Shown here in pieces: positions 55,053-64,000 of a DNA stretch of 64,000 nucleotides (the stretch's first letter is position 1; the number at the start of each line of letters is the position of its first letter). The stretch covers positions 26,432 to 90,431 of the forward strand of contig CAJTDC010000011.1 of assembly GCA_910575055.1 (NCBI GenBank), read 5' to 3'. The DNA is from Clostridia bacterium. GTDB taxonomy: Bacteria; Bacillota; Clostridia; Lachnospirales; Anaerotignaceae. The position numbers were made by a program, and so were the translations under genes. The notes below the pieces were generated by a model that was not told the DNA's origin, searched no databases, and worked only from the letters and a program-made list of their open reading frames with translations.

Positions 55053-55256
55053 AAACCCTTTCCACCTTATTCGACTATTTTTTAAATATCATCTTTTTAT
55101 GCTTTATCAGTATATGAAATAGCACATATCAACATTCCTTTCTAATTATATCACAAAAAAATGTCTCGTGGTTATAATCATTTATATTTTTGTATAAAAA
55201 CAAAATTTTAGAACAAAATAGTATTATAATATAAAATCTCAAATACTTTACAAAGG

Positions 55257-56140
55257 AGTATATCTATGGATTATCAAAATCTTATATTAAATACAAAATC
55301 TGTTAGAGAATATAAAAAAGATACTATTGACACTCAAAAATTAAAAGCAATAAAAGACTATGCTCAAAATTGTACTAAAATAGATAACAACATTGAAATT
55401 GATATTCGCATACTATCTAATAATGAAGCCTACATTGCTCTATATGGTATTGCTGGTTATAAAGGCAATATGATAGACGCACCACACTATATTTTAATAC
55501 TTTCAGAAAAAAAACCGCATTATATTGAAAATGCTGGTTACATTGGACAAAATACAATATTAAAAGCTACAGAAATGGGTATTGCTTCCTGTTGGATTAC
55601 ATTTTCTGATAACCAATCAGTGAAAGAGCGTTTAAATATACTTTCTGATAAAGAAGTAGTTGCTCTCATTGCTTTAGGTTATGATGCAAATGCTACTCAA
55701 AAAGGAAATATTACTTCTTTTCATACAGATTGTAAAATTGATTTAGACGAAATGGTATACATTGACAAATGGGGAAACGGTGCAGATGCTTCCACATTAG
55801 AGCAAAGAGGACTTTTGGAAGCATTTGCTTTTTCAAAGTTTGCTCCTTCTGCTTTAAATAGACAACCTTGGCGTTTTCTTCTCACGGCAGGAAAAGCGAT
55901 ACTTGCTATTAAAAAAGATAAAAATACAAATACTTATGAGCAAAAAATAGATACTGGTATTATTATGTTTGTATTTCAAGCCATTGTTAGTAGTACATTA
56001 TTCAATTTACAATGGAAACTAGAGCAACCTGTAGATTTTATAAAAATTCCAAAAGAGTTTGAAATTGTTGGTTATTGTATGGTATAATAATAAAGTTATA
56101 TCAAATACAACATAAATGTGAGAAAGGCGGAAACGTAATT
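55257..56140 (+). repeat. Tandem duplication unit, copy 1
   Basis: This unit (nitroreductase gene plus 53-nt spacer 56088-56140) is repeated at 56156-57036. The spacers have equal length, and GAGAAAGGCGGAAACGTAATT is identical in both. The second spacer carries the rubredoxin RBS, so the RBS was duplicated with the gene. Confidence 0.85.
55266..56087 (+). CDS. Nitroreductase family protein, copy 1
   Basis: A 273-aa FMN-binding nitroreductase-fold protein with two tandem half-domains (TM1586-like). NTKSVREYKKDTID near the start and APSALNRQPWRFLL near residue 198 are the FMN-phosphate regions; GYIGQNTILKATEMGIASCWITF is the dimer helix. It probably uses reduced cofactor, perhaps delivered by the downstream rubredoxin. 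It is very similar to the next gene (see repeat entries). SD AAAGGAG. Confidence 0.88.
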   Translation: MDYQNLILNTKSVREYKKDTIDTQKLKAIKDYAQNCTKIDNNIEIDIRILSNNEAYIALYGIAGYKGNMIDAPHYILILSEKKPHYIENAGYIGQNTILKATEMGIASCWITFSDNQSVKERLNILSDKEVVALIALGYDANATQKGNITSFHTDCKIDLDEMVYIDKWGNGADASTLEQRGLLEAFAFSKFAPSALNRQPWRFLLTAGKAILAIKKDKNTNTYEQKIDTGIIMFVFQAIVSSTLFNLQWKLEQPVDFIKIPKEFEIVGYCMV

Positions 56141-56983
56141 ATGGGAATTAAAAAAAGTGTATCTATGGATTACCAAAATCTTATATTAAACACAAAATCT
56201 GTTAGAGAATACAAAAAAGATACTATCGATAACCAAAAATTAAAAACAATAAAAGACCATACCCAAAATTGCATTAAAATTGATGACAATATCGAAACTG
56301 ATGTACGTATACTTAGTAATGAAGCATATCTTTGTTTGCACGGCGTTGCTGGTTACAAAGGCAATATGATAGATGCACCTCATTATATTTTAATACTTTC
56401 AGAAAAAAAACCATATTATATTGAAAATGCTGGTTATATCGGACAAAACTTAATATTAAAAGCTACAGAAATGGGCATTGCTTCCTGCTGGATTACATTT
56501 TCTGACAGTGAAGCAATTAAAAATAGCTTAAACATACTTTCTGATAAAGAAGTGGTTGCTCTCATTGCTTTAGGTTATGATGCAAATGCTACTCAAAAAG
56601 GAAATACTACTTCCTCCCATATAGATTATAAAATCGGCTTAGATGAAATGGTATACATTGACAAATGGGGAAATGGTGCAGATACTTCCGTATTAGAACA
56701 AAGAGGTCTTTTAGAAGCATTCGCTTTTTCAAAACTTGCTCCTTCTACTTTAAATGGACAACCTTGGCGTTTTCTTTTAGTAGGTGGAAAAGCTATACTT
56801 GCTATTAGAAAAGATAAAAATACAAATACTTATGAACAAAAAATTGATACTGGTATTATTATGTTTGTGTTCCAAGCTATTGTTAGCAGTACATTATTTA
56901 ATTTAAGTTGGAAATTAGAACAACCTACTGACGCTATAGAAATTCCAGAAGAATTTGAAATTGTTGGCTATTGTATGGTATAA
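56141..56983 (+). CDS. Nitroreductase family protein, copy 2
   Basis: A 280-aa close paralogue of the preceding gene; substitutions are scattered and one codon is missing (SNEAY versus SNNEAY). The FMN regions NTKSVREYKKDTID and APSTLNGQPWRFLL are kept, with Arg to Gly before QPWRF. It starts at 56141 using the duplicated RBS GAGAAAGGCGG, which adds MGIKKSVS before the ancestral Met (56165). Rubredoxin follows after 53 nt. Confidence 0.88.
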   Translation: MGIKKSVSMDYQNLILNTKSVREYKKDTIDNQKLKTIKDHTQNCIKIDDNIETDVRILSNEAYLCLHGVAGYKGNMIDAPHYILILSEKKPYYIENAGYIGQNLILKATEMGIASCWITFSDSEAIKNSLNILSDKEVVALIALGYDANATQKGNTTSSHIDYKIGLDEMVYIDKWGNGADTSVLEQRGLLEAFAFSKLAPSTLNGQPWRFLLVGGKAILAIRKDKNTNTYEQKIDTGIIMFVFQAIVSSTLFNLSWKLEQPTDAIEIPEEFEIVGYCMV

Positions 56984-57036
56984 TAACAAAGTTATATCAA
57001 ATATAAAATAAATATGAGAAAGGCGGAAACGTAATT
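56156..57036 (+). repeat. Tandem duplication unit, copy 2
   Basis: Second copy of the unit at 55257-56140. AGTGTATCTATGGATTA here matches AGTATATCTATGGATTA of copy 1, and it ends with the 53-nt spacer 56984-57036 that leads into rubredoxin. Fifteen nt (56141-56155) at the junction belong to neither copy. Confidence 0.85.
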
Positions 57037-57198
57037 ATGAAAAAATATGAATGTGAGGTATGCGGATACATTTATGACCCAGCAGTAGGAGACCCAGAAC
57101 ATAATATTGCACCTGGTACACCTTTTAGCCAGCTTCCTGATGATTGGGAATGTCCTTTATGTAATGTTGGAAAAGACCAATTCAAAGAAATACAATAA
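57037..57198 (+). CDS. Rubredoxin
   Basis: A 53-aa one-iron electron carrier. The four Fe ligands are in [10 protein letters not shown] and [11 protein letters not shown]; the central [11 protein letters not shown] is typical. It is cytoplasmic and transfers single electrons, here perhaps to or from the nitroreductase-like flavoproteins encoded just upstream. The RBS (GAAAGGCGG) is identical to the one before nitroreductase copy 2. A strong terminator follows. Confidence 0.96.
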   Translation: MKKYECEVCGYIYDPAVGDPEHNIAPGTPFSQLPDDWECPLCNVGKDQFKEIQ

Positions 57199-57205
57199 TA
57201 TAACA

Positions 57206-57245
57206 AAAACCCTTCTATGATAAAAAATCATAGAAGGGTTTTTTA
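57206..57245. terminator. Bidirectional terminator after rubredoxin
   Basis: AAAACCCTTCTATGA pairs perfectly with TCATAGAAGGGTTTT (15 bp, 7-nt loop) and continues into T residues; the convergent activase gene ends just beyond. Confidence 0.92.
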
Positions 57246-57250
57246 TTTAT

Positions 57251-60200
57251 TTATCCTCTTATATTAATATCAAATGATGCTTTTTTCAGAGAATGTATTC
57301 TTCTTCTTTTTTCTTTTTGTTCTGCTTCAACTTTATACATATTTTTATTGGCACTTGCTAGCATCAATTTAATTCTATTTAATTGATTTACTTCACTTGC
57401 ACCAGGGTCATAATCAATCGCTACAATATTAGAAAGAGGATATTTTCTTCTTAATTCTTTTATTACACCTTTTCCTACCACGTGATTTGGTAAACACCCA
57501 AAAGGTTGTGTACAAACAATATTATTCACTCCTGAACGTATTAATTCCAACATCTCTGCTGTCAAAAACCAACCTTCTCCTGTTTGGTTACAAAGAGATA
57601 CAATAGGCTCTGCATATTTTCCTAAAACTCTTATATTGTCTGGTGCGTGAAATCTCTTACTTTCTGTCAATGCCTTTATCATAGGCTTTTGATAAAATTC
57701 TATTATTTCTATGCCAATATCACTCAGTAACTTTCCTTTTAAAGAGCTTCCTAAATATTTTCTTTTTTGTGAAGCATTATAACAGCTATATAATCCAAAT
57801 CCTAACAAATCTGGCACAACTGCTTCCGCTCCTTCTGCCTCTAAAAGTCCTACAATATCATTATTTGCTGTTGGGTGGAATTTTACAAGTATTTCTCCTA
57901 CAACACCAACTTTAGGTTTTACTTCATCTGTAATTTCTAAAACATCAAAATCATGTATAATATTTTCTATATTTTTACAGTATGTACTCCATTTTCCTTT
58001 TACAACATCTTTTTTTACTTTCTCATTCCACTGTTCATACAATGTATTTGCTGAATTTTTAAATTTTTCATAAGGACGTACTTTATAAAGCACCCTCATA
58101 AACAAATCACCATATACAAAACCTTGTAACATTTTATGAAGTAATTTAGGAGATAACTTAAATCCAGGATTTTTTTCTAATCCTCCTGTACTAATAGAAA
58201 TTACAGGAACATAAGGCATACCTGCATTTTCTAGTGCTTTTCTAATAAAATTGATATAGTTTGTAGCACGGCAGCCTCCTCCTGTTTGAGAAATCAAAAC
58301 GGCTGTTTTGTTTAAATCATAATTTCCTGATTTCAAGCCATTTATAAGCTGTCCCACCACAATCAAAGCAGGATAACAAGCATCATTATTGACATATTTT
58401 AGTCCTGTATCAATAGCATTTTTATCCATAGCAGGCATAACATCTAAACAATAGCCACTGCTTCGAAATACTTCTTTTAATATATCAAAATGAATAGGTG
58501 ACATTTGAGGACAAAGTATAGTATAATCTTTTTTCATTTCTTTTGTAAATACAATTCTTTTTAAAGAAGCATCACCTTTATGTATTTCTACATTTTTTTC
58601 TGCTCTGTCTTCTATTGCTGCAATCAAAGAACGAATTCTAATTCTTGCTGCCCCCAAATTATTTACTTCATCAATTTTAAGTGAAGTGTATATTTTTCCT
58701 GCTTTTGTTAATATATTTTTCACTTCATCTGTTGTTACTGCATCTAAACCACAACCAAAAGAATTTAATTGCACATATTCTAAATTTTGTTGTGTTTTTA
58801 CAAAGGCTGCTGCTTCATACAATCTAGAATGATATGTCCATTGGTCACGTACTACCATAGGACGCTCTACTTTTCCTAAATGTGCTACACTATCTTCTGT
58901 AAATACTGCTATATTATAACTTGCTATTAGCTCTGGTATGCCATGATTGATTTCAGGGTCTATATGATAAGGTCTTCCCCCTAATACAATACCTGTCATA
59001 TTATGTTGTTTGATATATTGAAGTGTTTCTATTCCTTTTTTATGAATATCTTCTCTAAATTGTCCCCATTCCTCCCAAGCAACATCTACAGCAGACATTA
59101 CTTCTTTTGCAGATATATCAAATGGTTTACATTCCTGTACAAGTCTTTTTGCCAGTGCTGTTTTATCTCCCATAGATAAAAAAGGATTTAAAAATTTAAT
59201 ATTTTTTTCTCTCAAATCTTCTACATTATTTTTAATATTTTCAGAATATGATGTAACAATAGGACAGTTGTAATTATTATCAGACGCTGCAATATCTCTT
59301 CTTTCATATACAACACTTGGATAAAATATAAATCGCACACCTGCTTCAATTAAACTCATAATATGACCATGCACCAATTTTGCAGGGTAACAAGCTGACT
59401 CACTTGGTATAGACTCAATACCCTTTTCATATATTGATTTACTAGAATAAGGAGAAAGCTCTACTCTAAATCCTAAATTTGTAAAAAATGTAAACCAAAA
59501 TGGATAGTCTTCCCACATATTCAATACACGAGGAATACCTACCACACCACGAGGTGATTTTTCCAATTCCAGAGGAATATACTGTTCAAATAATCTCTTT
59601 CTTTTATATTCATATAAATTTATGGCATTATTTTGACTTTTTTCTTTTCCTAATCCTTTTTCGCAACGATTACCTGTAATAAATCTTCTGCCATTTGAAA
59701 AATTGTTTATTGTCAAAAGACAATGGTTCGTACAACCTTGACATCTTGTCAATGTAGATTTCATTTCCAATTCATTCATTTTTTGTTTTGAAATTAATGT
59801 TGTTTGATAGCCTTCTTTATATTTTTCACGTGCAATCAGCCCTGCACCAAATGCTCCCATAATTCCTGCAATATCAGGCCTTACAGCTTCTCTACCACTT
59901 ATAATTTCAAAACTTTTTAATACAGCATCATTGTAAAATGTACCTCCCTGTACTACAATACTTTTTCCCATTGCTTTGGGGTCAGCAATTTTAATCACTT
60001 TCAGCAAAGCATTTTTGATAACAGAATAAGCCAATCCTGCAGAAATATCCGCTACTTCTGCTCCTTCTTTTTGTGCTTGTTTTACACGAGAATTCATAAA
60101 TACTGTACATCTTGAACCTAAATCGATAGGATTTTTTGCAAAAAGTGCTACTTTTGCAAATTCTGATACACTATAATTTAATGACTTTGCGAATGTTTCT

Positions 60201-61561
60201 ATAAAAGAGCCACAGCCAGAAGAACAAGCCTCATTTAATTGCACACTATCAATTACATTATTTTTTATTCTAATACATTTCATATCCTGTCCGCCAATGT
60301 CTAATATAAAATCGACATCAGGTTTAAAAAAGCTAGCTGCTTTATAATGTGCTACTGTTTCAATATATCCTAAGTCAATCATTAATGCTTCTTTAATCAG
60401 ACCTTCTCCATAGCCTGTTACACAAGAATTTCTGATAGTTACATTTTCTGGCATACTATCATATAATTCATTTAAACTTTTTATAATGACTTTAAGAGGA
60501 TTTCCTTCATTACTTCCATAATAGGAATACAACAATTCTCCTTTTTCAGATATAAGTGCAACTTTTGTTGTAGTAGAGCCAGCATCTATACCTAAAAAAG
60601 CATCTCCTTTATAAGTAGATAAATCAATTCTTTCTACTCTTTCTTCATTGTGTCTTTTCTGAAATGCTTCATATGATTGCTCATTTTCAAAAAGTGGTTC
60701 TAATCTATTTACTTCTACTGCTAATTCTTCTCCATAATAAATATTTTTAAGTAATGTATCAAAATTCATTTGTTTTGTATTTTCTTCATTTGATATTGCA
60801 GTACCATAAGCTGCAAATAAATGAGAATTTTCTGGCAATATTGCTGTTTGTTCTGTTAATTTTAATGTTTCTATAAATCTTTGACGCAATTCAGACAAAA
60901 AATGTAAAGGACCTCCTAAAAATGTAACGTGTCCTCTAATTGGTTTTCCACAGGCAAGACCGCTAATTGTTTGATTGACGACTGCTTGAAATATAGATAC
61001 TGCCAAATCTTCTTTTGCTGCACCTTCATTAATTAATGGTTGTATATCTGTTTTTGCAAACACACCACATCGAGAAGCAATAGGATAGATTACTTTATAA
61101 TTTTTTGCCAATTCATTTAAACCACTTGCATCTGTCTGCAAAAGGCTAGCCATTTGGTCTATAAAAGAACCTGTTCCTCCAGCACAAACACCATTCATTC
61201 TTTGTTCAATTCCATTTGAAAAATAAATGATTTTTGCATCTTCGCCTCCTAATTCAATAGCAACATCTGTTTTTGGTGCTATTGTTTCAATGGCTTTTGC
61301 TGTTGCTACTACTTCCTGTATAAAATCAATATTTAATGACTTTGCTATAGAAACGCCTCCACTTCCTGTAAGCATAGCACTAAAACAAATATTTCCCAAA
61401 TCATTTTTTGCTTCTTCCAGCAATTCTGCTGTTGTCTTTTTTATTTCCGAAAAATGTCTTTTATATTGACTAAACACAATATTATTTTGATTATCAATTA
61501 CAACTACTTTTACTGTTGTTGAGCCAATATCTATACCCATTTTATAGTACTGCCTCTGCAT
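57251..61561 (-). CDS. Giant acyl-CoA dehydratase activase (duplicated BcrA/BadF ATPase plus HgdB-like part)
   Basis: A 1436-aa cytoplasmic fusion. ASKHA activase domain 1 ([36 protein letters not shown]) and domain 2 from about residue 318 ([37 protein letters not shown]) both keep the two Cys used by HgdC-type activases to hold a dimer-bridging [4Fe-4S]. A Cys motif CQGCTNHC follows near 605, then DUF2229 and dehydratase-like regions ([34 protein letters not shown]). Such proteins use ATP to drive low-potential electron transfer; the target is unknown. The start overlaps the TetR gene and uses SD GGAGGAGG inside it. Confidence 0.88.
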   Translation of the reverse strand: MQRQYYKMGIDIGSTTVKVVVIDNQNNIVFSQYKRHFSEIKKTTAELLEEAKNDLGNICFSAMLTGSGGVSIAKSLNIDFIQEVVATAKAIETIAPKTDVAIELGGEDAKIIYFSNGIEQRMNGVCAGGTGSFIDQMASLLQTDASGLNELAKNYKVIYPIASRCGVFAKTDIQPLINEGAAKEDLAVSIFQAVVNQTISGLACGKPIRGHVTFLGGPLHFLSELRQRFIETLKLTEQTAILPENSHLFAAYGTAISNEENTKQMNFDTLLKNIYYGEELAVEVNRLEPLFENEQSYEAFQKRHNEERVERIDLSTYKGDAFLGIDAGSTTTKVALISEKGELLYSYYGSNEGNPLKVIIKSLNELYDSMPENVTIRNSCVTGYGEGLIKEALMIDLGYIETVAHYKAASFFKPDVDFILDIGGQDMKCIRIKNNVIDSVQLNEACSSGCGSFIETFAKSLNYSVSEFAKVALFAKNPIDLGSRCTVFMNSRVKQAQKEGAEVADISAGLAYSVIKNALLKVIKIADPKAMGKSIVVQGGTFYNDAVLKSFEIISGREAVRPDIAGIMGAFGAGLIAREKYKEGYQTTLISKQKMNELEMKSTLTRCQGCTNHCLLTINNFSNGRRFITGNRCEKGLGKEKSQNNAINLYEYKRKRLFEQYIPLELEKSPRGVVGIPRVLNMWEDYPFWFTFFTNLGFRVELSPYSSKSIYEKGIESIPSESACYPAKLVHGHIMSLIEAGVRFIFYPSVVYERRDIAASDNNYNCPIVTSYSENIKNNVEDLREKNIKFLNPFLSMGDKTALAKRLVQECKPFDISAKEVMSAVDVAWEEWGQFREDIHKKGIETLQYIKQHNMTGIVLGGRPYHIDPEINHGIPELIASYNIAVFTEDSVAHLGKVERPMVVRDQWTYHSRLYEAAAFVKTQQNLEYVQLNSFGCGLDAVTTDEVKNILTKAGKIYTSLKIDEVNNLGAARIRIRSLIAAIEDRAEKNVEIHKGDASLKRIVFTKEMKKDYTILCPQMSPIHFDILKEVFRSSGYCLDVMPAMDKNAIDTGLKYVNNDACYPALIVVGQLINGLKSGNYDLNKTAVLISQTGGGCRATNYINFIRKALENAGMPYVPVISISTGGLEKNPGFKLSPKLLHKMLQGFVYGDLFMRVLYKVRPYEKFKNSANTLYEQWNEKVKKDVVKGKWSTYCKNIENIIHDFDVLEITDEVKPKVGVVGEILVKFHPTANNDIVGLLEAEGAEAVVPDLLGFGLYSCYNASQKRKYLGSSLKGKLLSDIGIEIIEFYQKPMIKALTESKRFHAPDNIRVLGKYAEPIVSLCNQTGEGWFLTAEMLELIRSGVNNIVCTQPFGCLPNHVVGKGVIKELRRKYPLSNIVAIDYDPGASEVNQLNRIKLMLASANKNMYKVEAEQKEKRRRIHSLKKASFDINIRG

Positions 61562-62183
61562 ATAAATATCCTCCTCCATTGTTATTTTCTATTTCAGGCA
61601 TTATGCTAATTTCTGACCATATTGTCCTAAATGTACTCTCCCATTTCTCTTTTGTGTCAATACTACTATCTAATATATGTAAAGCAATCATTCCATCTCT
61701 CAATGCAATCATTGTTGTTGCATATGTGTCTGTATCAATTTTTGATGAAACAATACCTTCTTTTTTTCCTCTTTCCAAAAGCTCCTTTAACAAAAATCGT
61801 TGTTTTCGACTACACTCACAGCTTTTTTTAGCTAAATACACATACTTTTTAATTCCTTCATATATCAAAAACTGTATTTGTCTAAAACTAATATTTTGTT
61901 TTGTTTCTATCACCAATTTTGGCATAAATGTATAACAAAAATGTATACTTTGTAATATATCTAACTGATTATTCTTTTCTTCCAGTGCTTTTATTGGACT
62001 TTCCAAATAAGGATATAGATACATCACAATAACATCATATATTAATTCTTCTTTACTTTTAAAATAATGATAAAAACAACCTTTTGTTACATTTGCTTCT
62101 CTTATAATTTCATTAGTGGAAACTTCTGCAAATCCATTTTTTAAAAACAACTGAAATGCTATTTCTAATATATTTTCCTTCAT
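61542..62183 (-). CDS. TetR/AcrR family transcriptional regulator
   Basis: A 213-aa one-component repressor. The N-terminal helix-turn-helix is clear ([30 protein letters not shown], residues about 19-48); the C-terminal part is the ligand-binding domain. Its 3' end overlaps the activase gene by 20 nt, so both are co-transcribed and coupled. A perfect palindrome 43 nt before its start fits autoregulation. The ATG at 62183 is chosen from the TetR N-terminus; the SD GGGGAGGAG is 14 nt away, rather far. Confidence 0.9.
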   Translation of the reverse strand: MKENILEIAFQLFLKNGFAEVSTNEIIREANVTKGCFYHYFKSKEELIYDVIVMYLYPYLESPIKALEEKNNQLDILQSIHFCYTFMPKLVIETKQNISFRQIQFLIYEGIKKYVYLAKKSCECSRKQRFLLKELLERGKKEGIVSSKIDTDTYATTMIALRDGMIALHILDSSIDTKEKWESTFRTIWSEISIMPEIENNNGGGYLYAEAVL

Positions 62184-62225
62184 TATGACAGATTTCTCTC
62201 CTCCCCTTTTCAAATATACTATAAC

Positions 62226-62243
62226 AAACCGACTGGTCGGTTT
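62226..62243 (-). promoter_or_regulatory. Palindromic TetR-family operator
   Basis: AAACCGAC-TG-GTCGGTTT is a perfect 8+8 palindrome, far more GC-rich than its surroundings. On the minus strand it lies between CTGAAA and TATAGT with an 18-nt spacer, i.e. between candidate -35 and -10 boxes of the regulator's own promoter, a classic repressor position. Confidence 0.8.
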
Positions 62244-62477
62244 TCAGATACTATTATAATAAAAAATTTATAAAATTCAATAGAATTTGCTGTGAAGATA
62301 TTGTTAAAACTTTTTACTATTACTGTCTATTATCCATTTTATGAAAATATATTACTTTTTGATGTTTACTTTACACACTTATTAACAATAATTTCACTAA
62401 AATATATTTTATTCTAACATAAAATCAAACAATACTAATGCACTATCTTTAATTTACTTTCTACTATTTGCATTAAA

Positions 62478-62516
62478 TAAAAAAAATCATATACTTTATT
62501 AACAAAGATATGATTT
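62478..62516 (-). terminator. Terminator after the 62579 gene
   Basis: AAATCATAT pairs with ATATGATTT, with inner CTTT/AAAG after a one-base bulge; on the minus strand it runs into a T8 tract. Confidence 0.8.
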
Positions 62517-62578
62517 ATCACAATATTATTCTATTTATTTTTAATTACATTACAAGTAATACCATATATCCATATTTT

Positions 62579-62941
62579 TTAATATTGTTCATCTATTTCA
62601 AAATTTTTATAATACAATATAAAATACTTTATAATATTTTCTCTTGAATTAGTAAATTCCGTTTCTATTCCTCCATTTTTTAGACTATCAATCCATTCTT
62701 CATCAATCATACAACCAACGTCCATATTAATACTATACTTTGCTTTTTCAAGCAGAGCAACATCTGTAATATCACCAATGCAAAATAAATATCCACAAAG
62801 TAGTCTAATATATTCAGAACTACCTTCTTGAAAATTATCTATTTCTTGCTGAATTAAATTGCGAATTTCAATTTTAGAAATGGAATTAAAGTCAAATCTA
62901 TATTTTTTTATTAATTCCTCTGCCCTTTCTTCATTTGTCAT
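62579..62941 (-). CDS. Hypothetical protein, possibly immunity-like
   Basis: A 120-aa acidic helical protein. IRLLCGYLFCIGDITDVALLEKAK followed by a DVGCMIDEEWIDS region recalls a widespread small family often found near polymorphic toxins; this is tentative. No toxin is adjacent. It lies 21 nt after the DUF2500 gene with SD ATAGGAGA and shares its transcript. Confidence 0.55.
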   Translation of the reverse strand: MTNEERAEELIKKYRFDFNSISKIEIRNLIQQEIDNFQEGSSEYIRLLCGYLFCIGDITDVALLEKAKYSINMDVGCMIDEEWIDSLKNGGIETEFTNSRENIIKYFILYYKNFEIDEQY

Positions 62942-62962
62942 TACTATTTATTCTCCTATTTT

Positions 62963-63361
62963 TTATTTATCTCTTTCAAAGGACAAATATCTTGTTCCTT
63001 GAAAACACAAATTACCTGTATCTCCTTCTTTTAGCAAACCATACTCAGCTCCATTTATATGAAATTCCATTCTATCACCACTAGTAAATTCAAAAGTAAC
63101 ATAATATAATGTATTTGATGTAGTATGATAGCCATAACCTCCTGTGATATCTTCTGCATTTGCATGTTTATGATGTACTACATTTATTCTTTTCGACACT
63201 ACTTTAGCAGAAACATCAAGTTTTGGAGAATGATTATTCTTATTCCACGTACTAATATTTTTTACTATCATTACTGCAAAAGAAACAATAATCATAATAA
63301 ATACAACAATAAACATAATAGAAAATATACTAAAGCCCATAGAAAACATACCAAACTTCAT
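62963..63361 (-). CDS. DUF2500 family membrane protein
   Basis: A 132-aa protein with one N-terminal membrane helix (residues about 8-34) and a beta-rich domain. VSAKVVSKRINVVHH, YYVTFEFTSGDRMEFHINGAEYG and GDTGNLCFQGTRYLSFER match the DUF2500 pattern; function unknown. The start at 63361 has SD AGGAGGT. The frame stays open upstream only because it runs through tRNA genes. It is the first protein gene after the rRNA-tRNA cluster. Confidence 0.85.
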   Translation of the reverse strand: MKFGMFSMGFSIFSIMFIVVFIMIIVSFAVMIVKNISTWNKNNHSPKLDVSAKVVSKRINVVHHKHANAEDITGGYGYHTTSNTLYYVTFEFTSGDRMEFHINGAEYGLLKEGDTGNLCFQGTRYLSFERDK

Positions 63362-63399
63362 TTTTATACCTCCTATAAATTTATTTTTCAATAAAAAAA

Positions 63400-63472
63400 T
63401 GGGAGTTACAGGGCTCGAACCTGTGACCCTCTGCTTGTAAGGCAGATGCTCTCCCAGCTGAGCTAAACTCCC
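63400..63472 (-). tRNA. tRNA-Val(TAC)
   Basis: Cloverleaf with acceptor GGGAGTT/AACTCCC, anticodon loop CTTACAA (anticodon TAC), T-loop GGTTCGAGCC, discriminator A. CCA is not encoded. A T7 run follows directly and may help termination. Confidence 0.96.
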
Positions 63473-63479
63473 ATAATAA

Positions 63480-63553
<74 letters not shown>

Positions 63554-63571
63554 ATATGAAATTAAAATTAA

Positions 63572-63644
63572 CAGGGGCAGAAGGACTCGAACCCTCGACA
63601 TTTGGTTTTGGAGACCAACGTTCTACCAACTGAACTATACCCCT
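63572..63644 (-). tRNA. tRNA-Trp(CCA)
   Basis: Acceptor AGGGGTA/TGCCCCT, anticodon loop CTCCAAA (CCA), discriminator G, no encoded CCA tail. This is the cognate effector expected for the T-box at 46.7-47.0 kb. Confidence 0.96.
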
Positions 63645-63672
63645 TTATTGCTTACAGCAGTGAAAAAATCGA

Positions 63673-63744
63673 CTCCCCGAGTAGGATTCGAACCTACGAC
63701 CCTCCGGTTAACAGCCGGATGCTCTACCGCTGAGCTATCGAGGA
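63673..63744 (-). tRNA. tRNA-Asn(GTT)
   Basis: Acceptor TCCTCGA/TCGGGGA, anticodon loop CTGTTAA (GTT), discriminator G. First tRNA after the 23S gene. Confidence 0.95.
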
Positions 63745-63830
63745 TTAACTTAAAATTTGAGTATGTCCCCATTTAGCAAATGTTACACCCTCAAAACTGA
63801 ATACAAGTTATTATCAAAAATCTTCTTTTT

Positions 63831-64000
63831 AGGTCAAGCCCTCGGTCTATTAGTATTGGTCAGCTTAATACATTGCTGCACTTACACCTCCAACCTATCT
63901 ACCTTGTTGTCTTCAAGGGACCTTACTCACTTGCGTTTTGGGATATCTTATCTTGAGGGTGGCTTCACGCTTAGATGCCTTCAGCGTTTATCCAGTCCAT
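63831..64000 (-). rRNA. 23S rRNA, 3' end (partial)
   Basis: The minus strand reads into the 23S 3' terminus: the last bases include GCTGACCAATACTAATAGACC and GAGGGCTTGACC, the conserved domain VI and 3'-terminal helix. About 170 nt lie in the window and the gene continues beyond it. The 86 nt between it and tRNA-Asn do not contain a 5S rRNA. Confidence 0.95.

Larger units (their letters stand above)
62184..62578. other. AT-rich intergenic region upstream of the TetR gene
   Basis: No gene seen. It holds the TetR operator and probable promoter at its left edge and the terminator of the rRNA/tRNA-side transcript at 62478-62516. Between about 62260 and 62470 I see nothing notable. Confidence 0.6.

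Overview
The window is strongly AT-rich chromosomal DNA from an anaerobic, probably spore-forming Firmicute of the class Clostridia (Lachnospiraceae-like). Evidence: a ferredoxin-type [FeFe] hydrogenase, rubredoxin, a giant 2-hydroxyacyl-CoA dehydratase activase, RNase J, CdaA/CdaR, IreB, CwlD, a T-box leader, near-perfect Shine-Dalgarno sites before almost every gene, and frequent TTG/GTG starts. No phage, IS element, CRISPR array or plasmid gene is visible. The DNA looks vertically inherited, with a few accessory islets.

Layout. 0-4 kb: [FeFe] hydrogenase, then a three-gene ABC importer (lipoprotein, permease, ATPase) with overlapping genes. 4-10.3 kb: pth-mfd-prsA-like block and an esterase preceded by a tiny leader ORF and a 15-bp hairpin. 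10.4-23 kb: mixed single genes and short operons: murG-galE (minus), ferritin-like protein, HIT protein, copper-amine-oxidase-N-domain surface protein, kbl, an islet of small unknowns with a VOC protein and a CatA-like acetyltransferase, degV-HAD, asnB. 23-32 kb (minus): rnjA-ylbF, a gene-free stretch of about 840 bp, ireB-ruvX-DUF1292, a hypothetical-cof-mtaB operon, malQ. 32-38 kb: lipoprotein, ogt, DUF554, unknowns, cls with an acyl-ACP thioesterase, a YhhN-like membrane protein. 38-46.4 kb (minus): PAS-GGDEF protein, serC-serA-DUF1015 behind a promoter and apparent attenuator, cwlD. 46.6-51.4 kb (plus): tryptophan T-box and TrpB2, a possible orphan immunity gene (minus), rpsF-ssb-rpsR, an ECF S component with a P-loop kinase. 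51.4-55 kb (minus): cdaA-cdaR-glmM. 55-57.2 kb: tandemly duplicated nitroreductase and rubredoxin. 57.2-62.3 kb (minus): TetR regulator and dehydratase activase with a perfect palindromic operator. 62.5-64 kb (minus): 23S rRNA 3' end, tRNA-Asn, -Trp, -Asp, -Val, DUF2500 and a small unknown; no 5S gene lies after the 23S.

The genes fit a fermentative anaerobe. Hydrogenase, rubredoxin, nitroreductases and the dehydratase activase handle low-potential electrons. CdaA/CdaR/GlmM and MurG/CwlD serve the cell wall. SerC/SerA, TrpB2, AsnB and Kbl serve amino-acid metabolism, and two of these (serC, trpB2) have transcription-attenuation leaders readable from the sequence. The least ordinary features are the serC leader, the hairpin-overlapping leader ORF at 9.46 kb, the structured leader of the ABC lipoprotein gene, the nitroreductase duplication that copied a rubredoxin RBS, and the 23S-tRNA junction without 5S.
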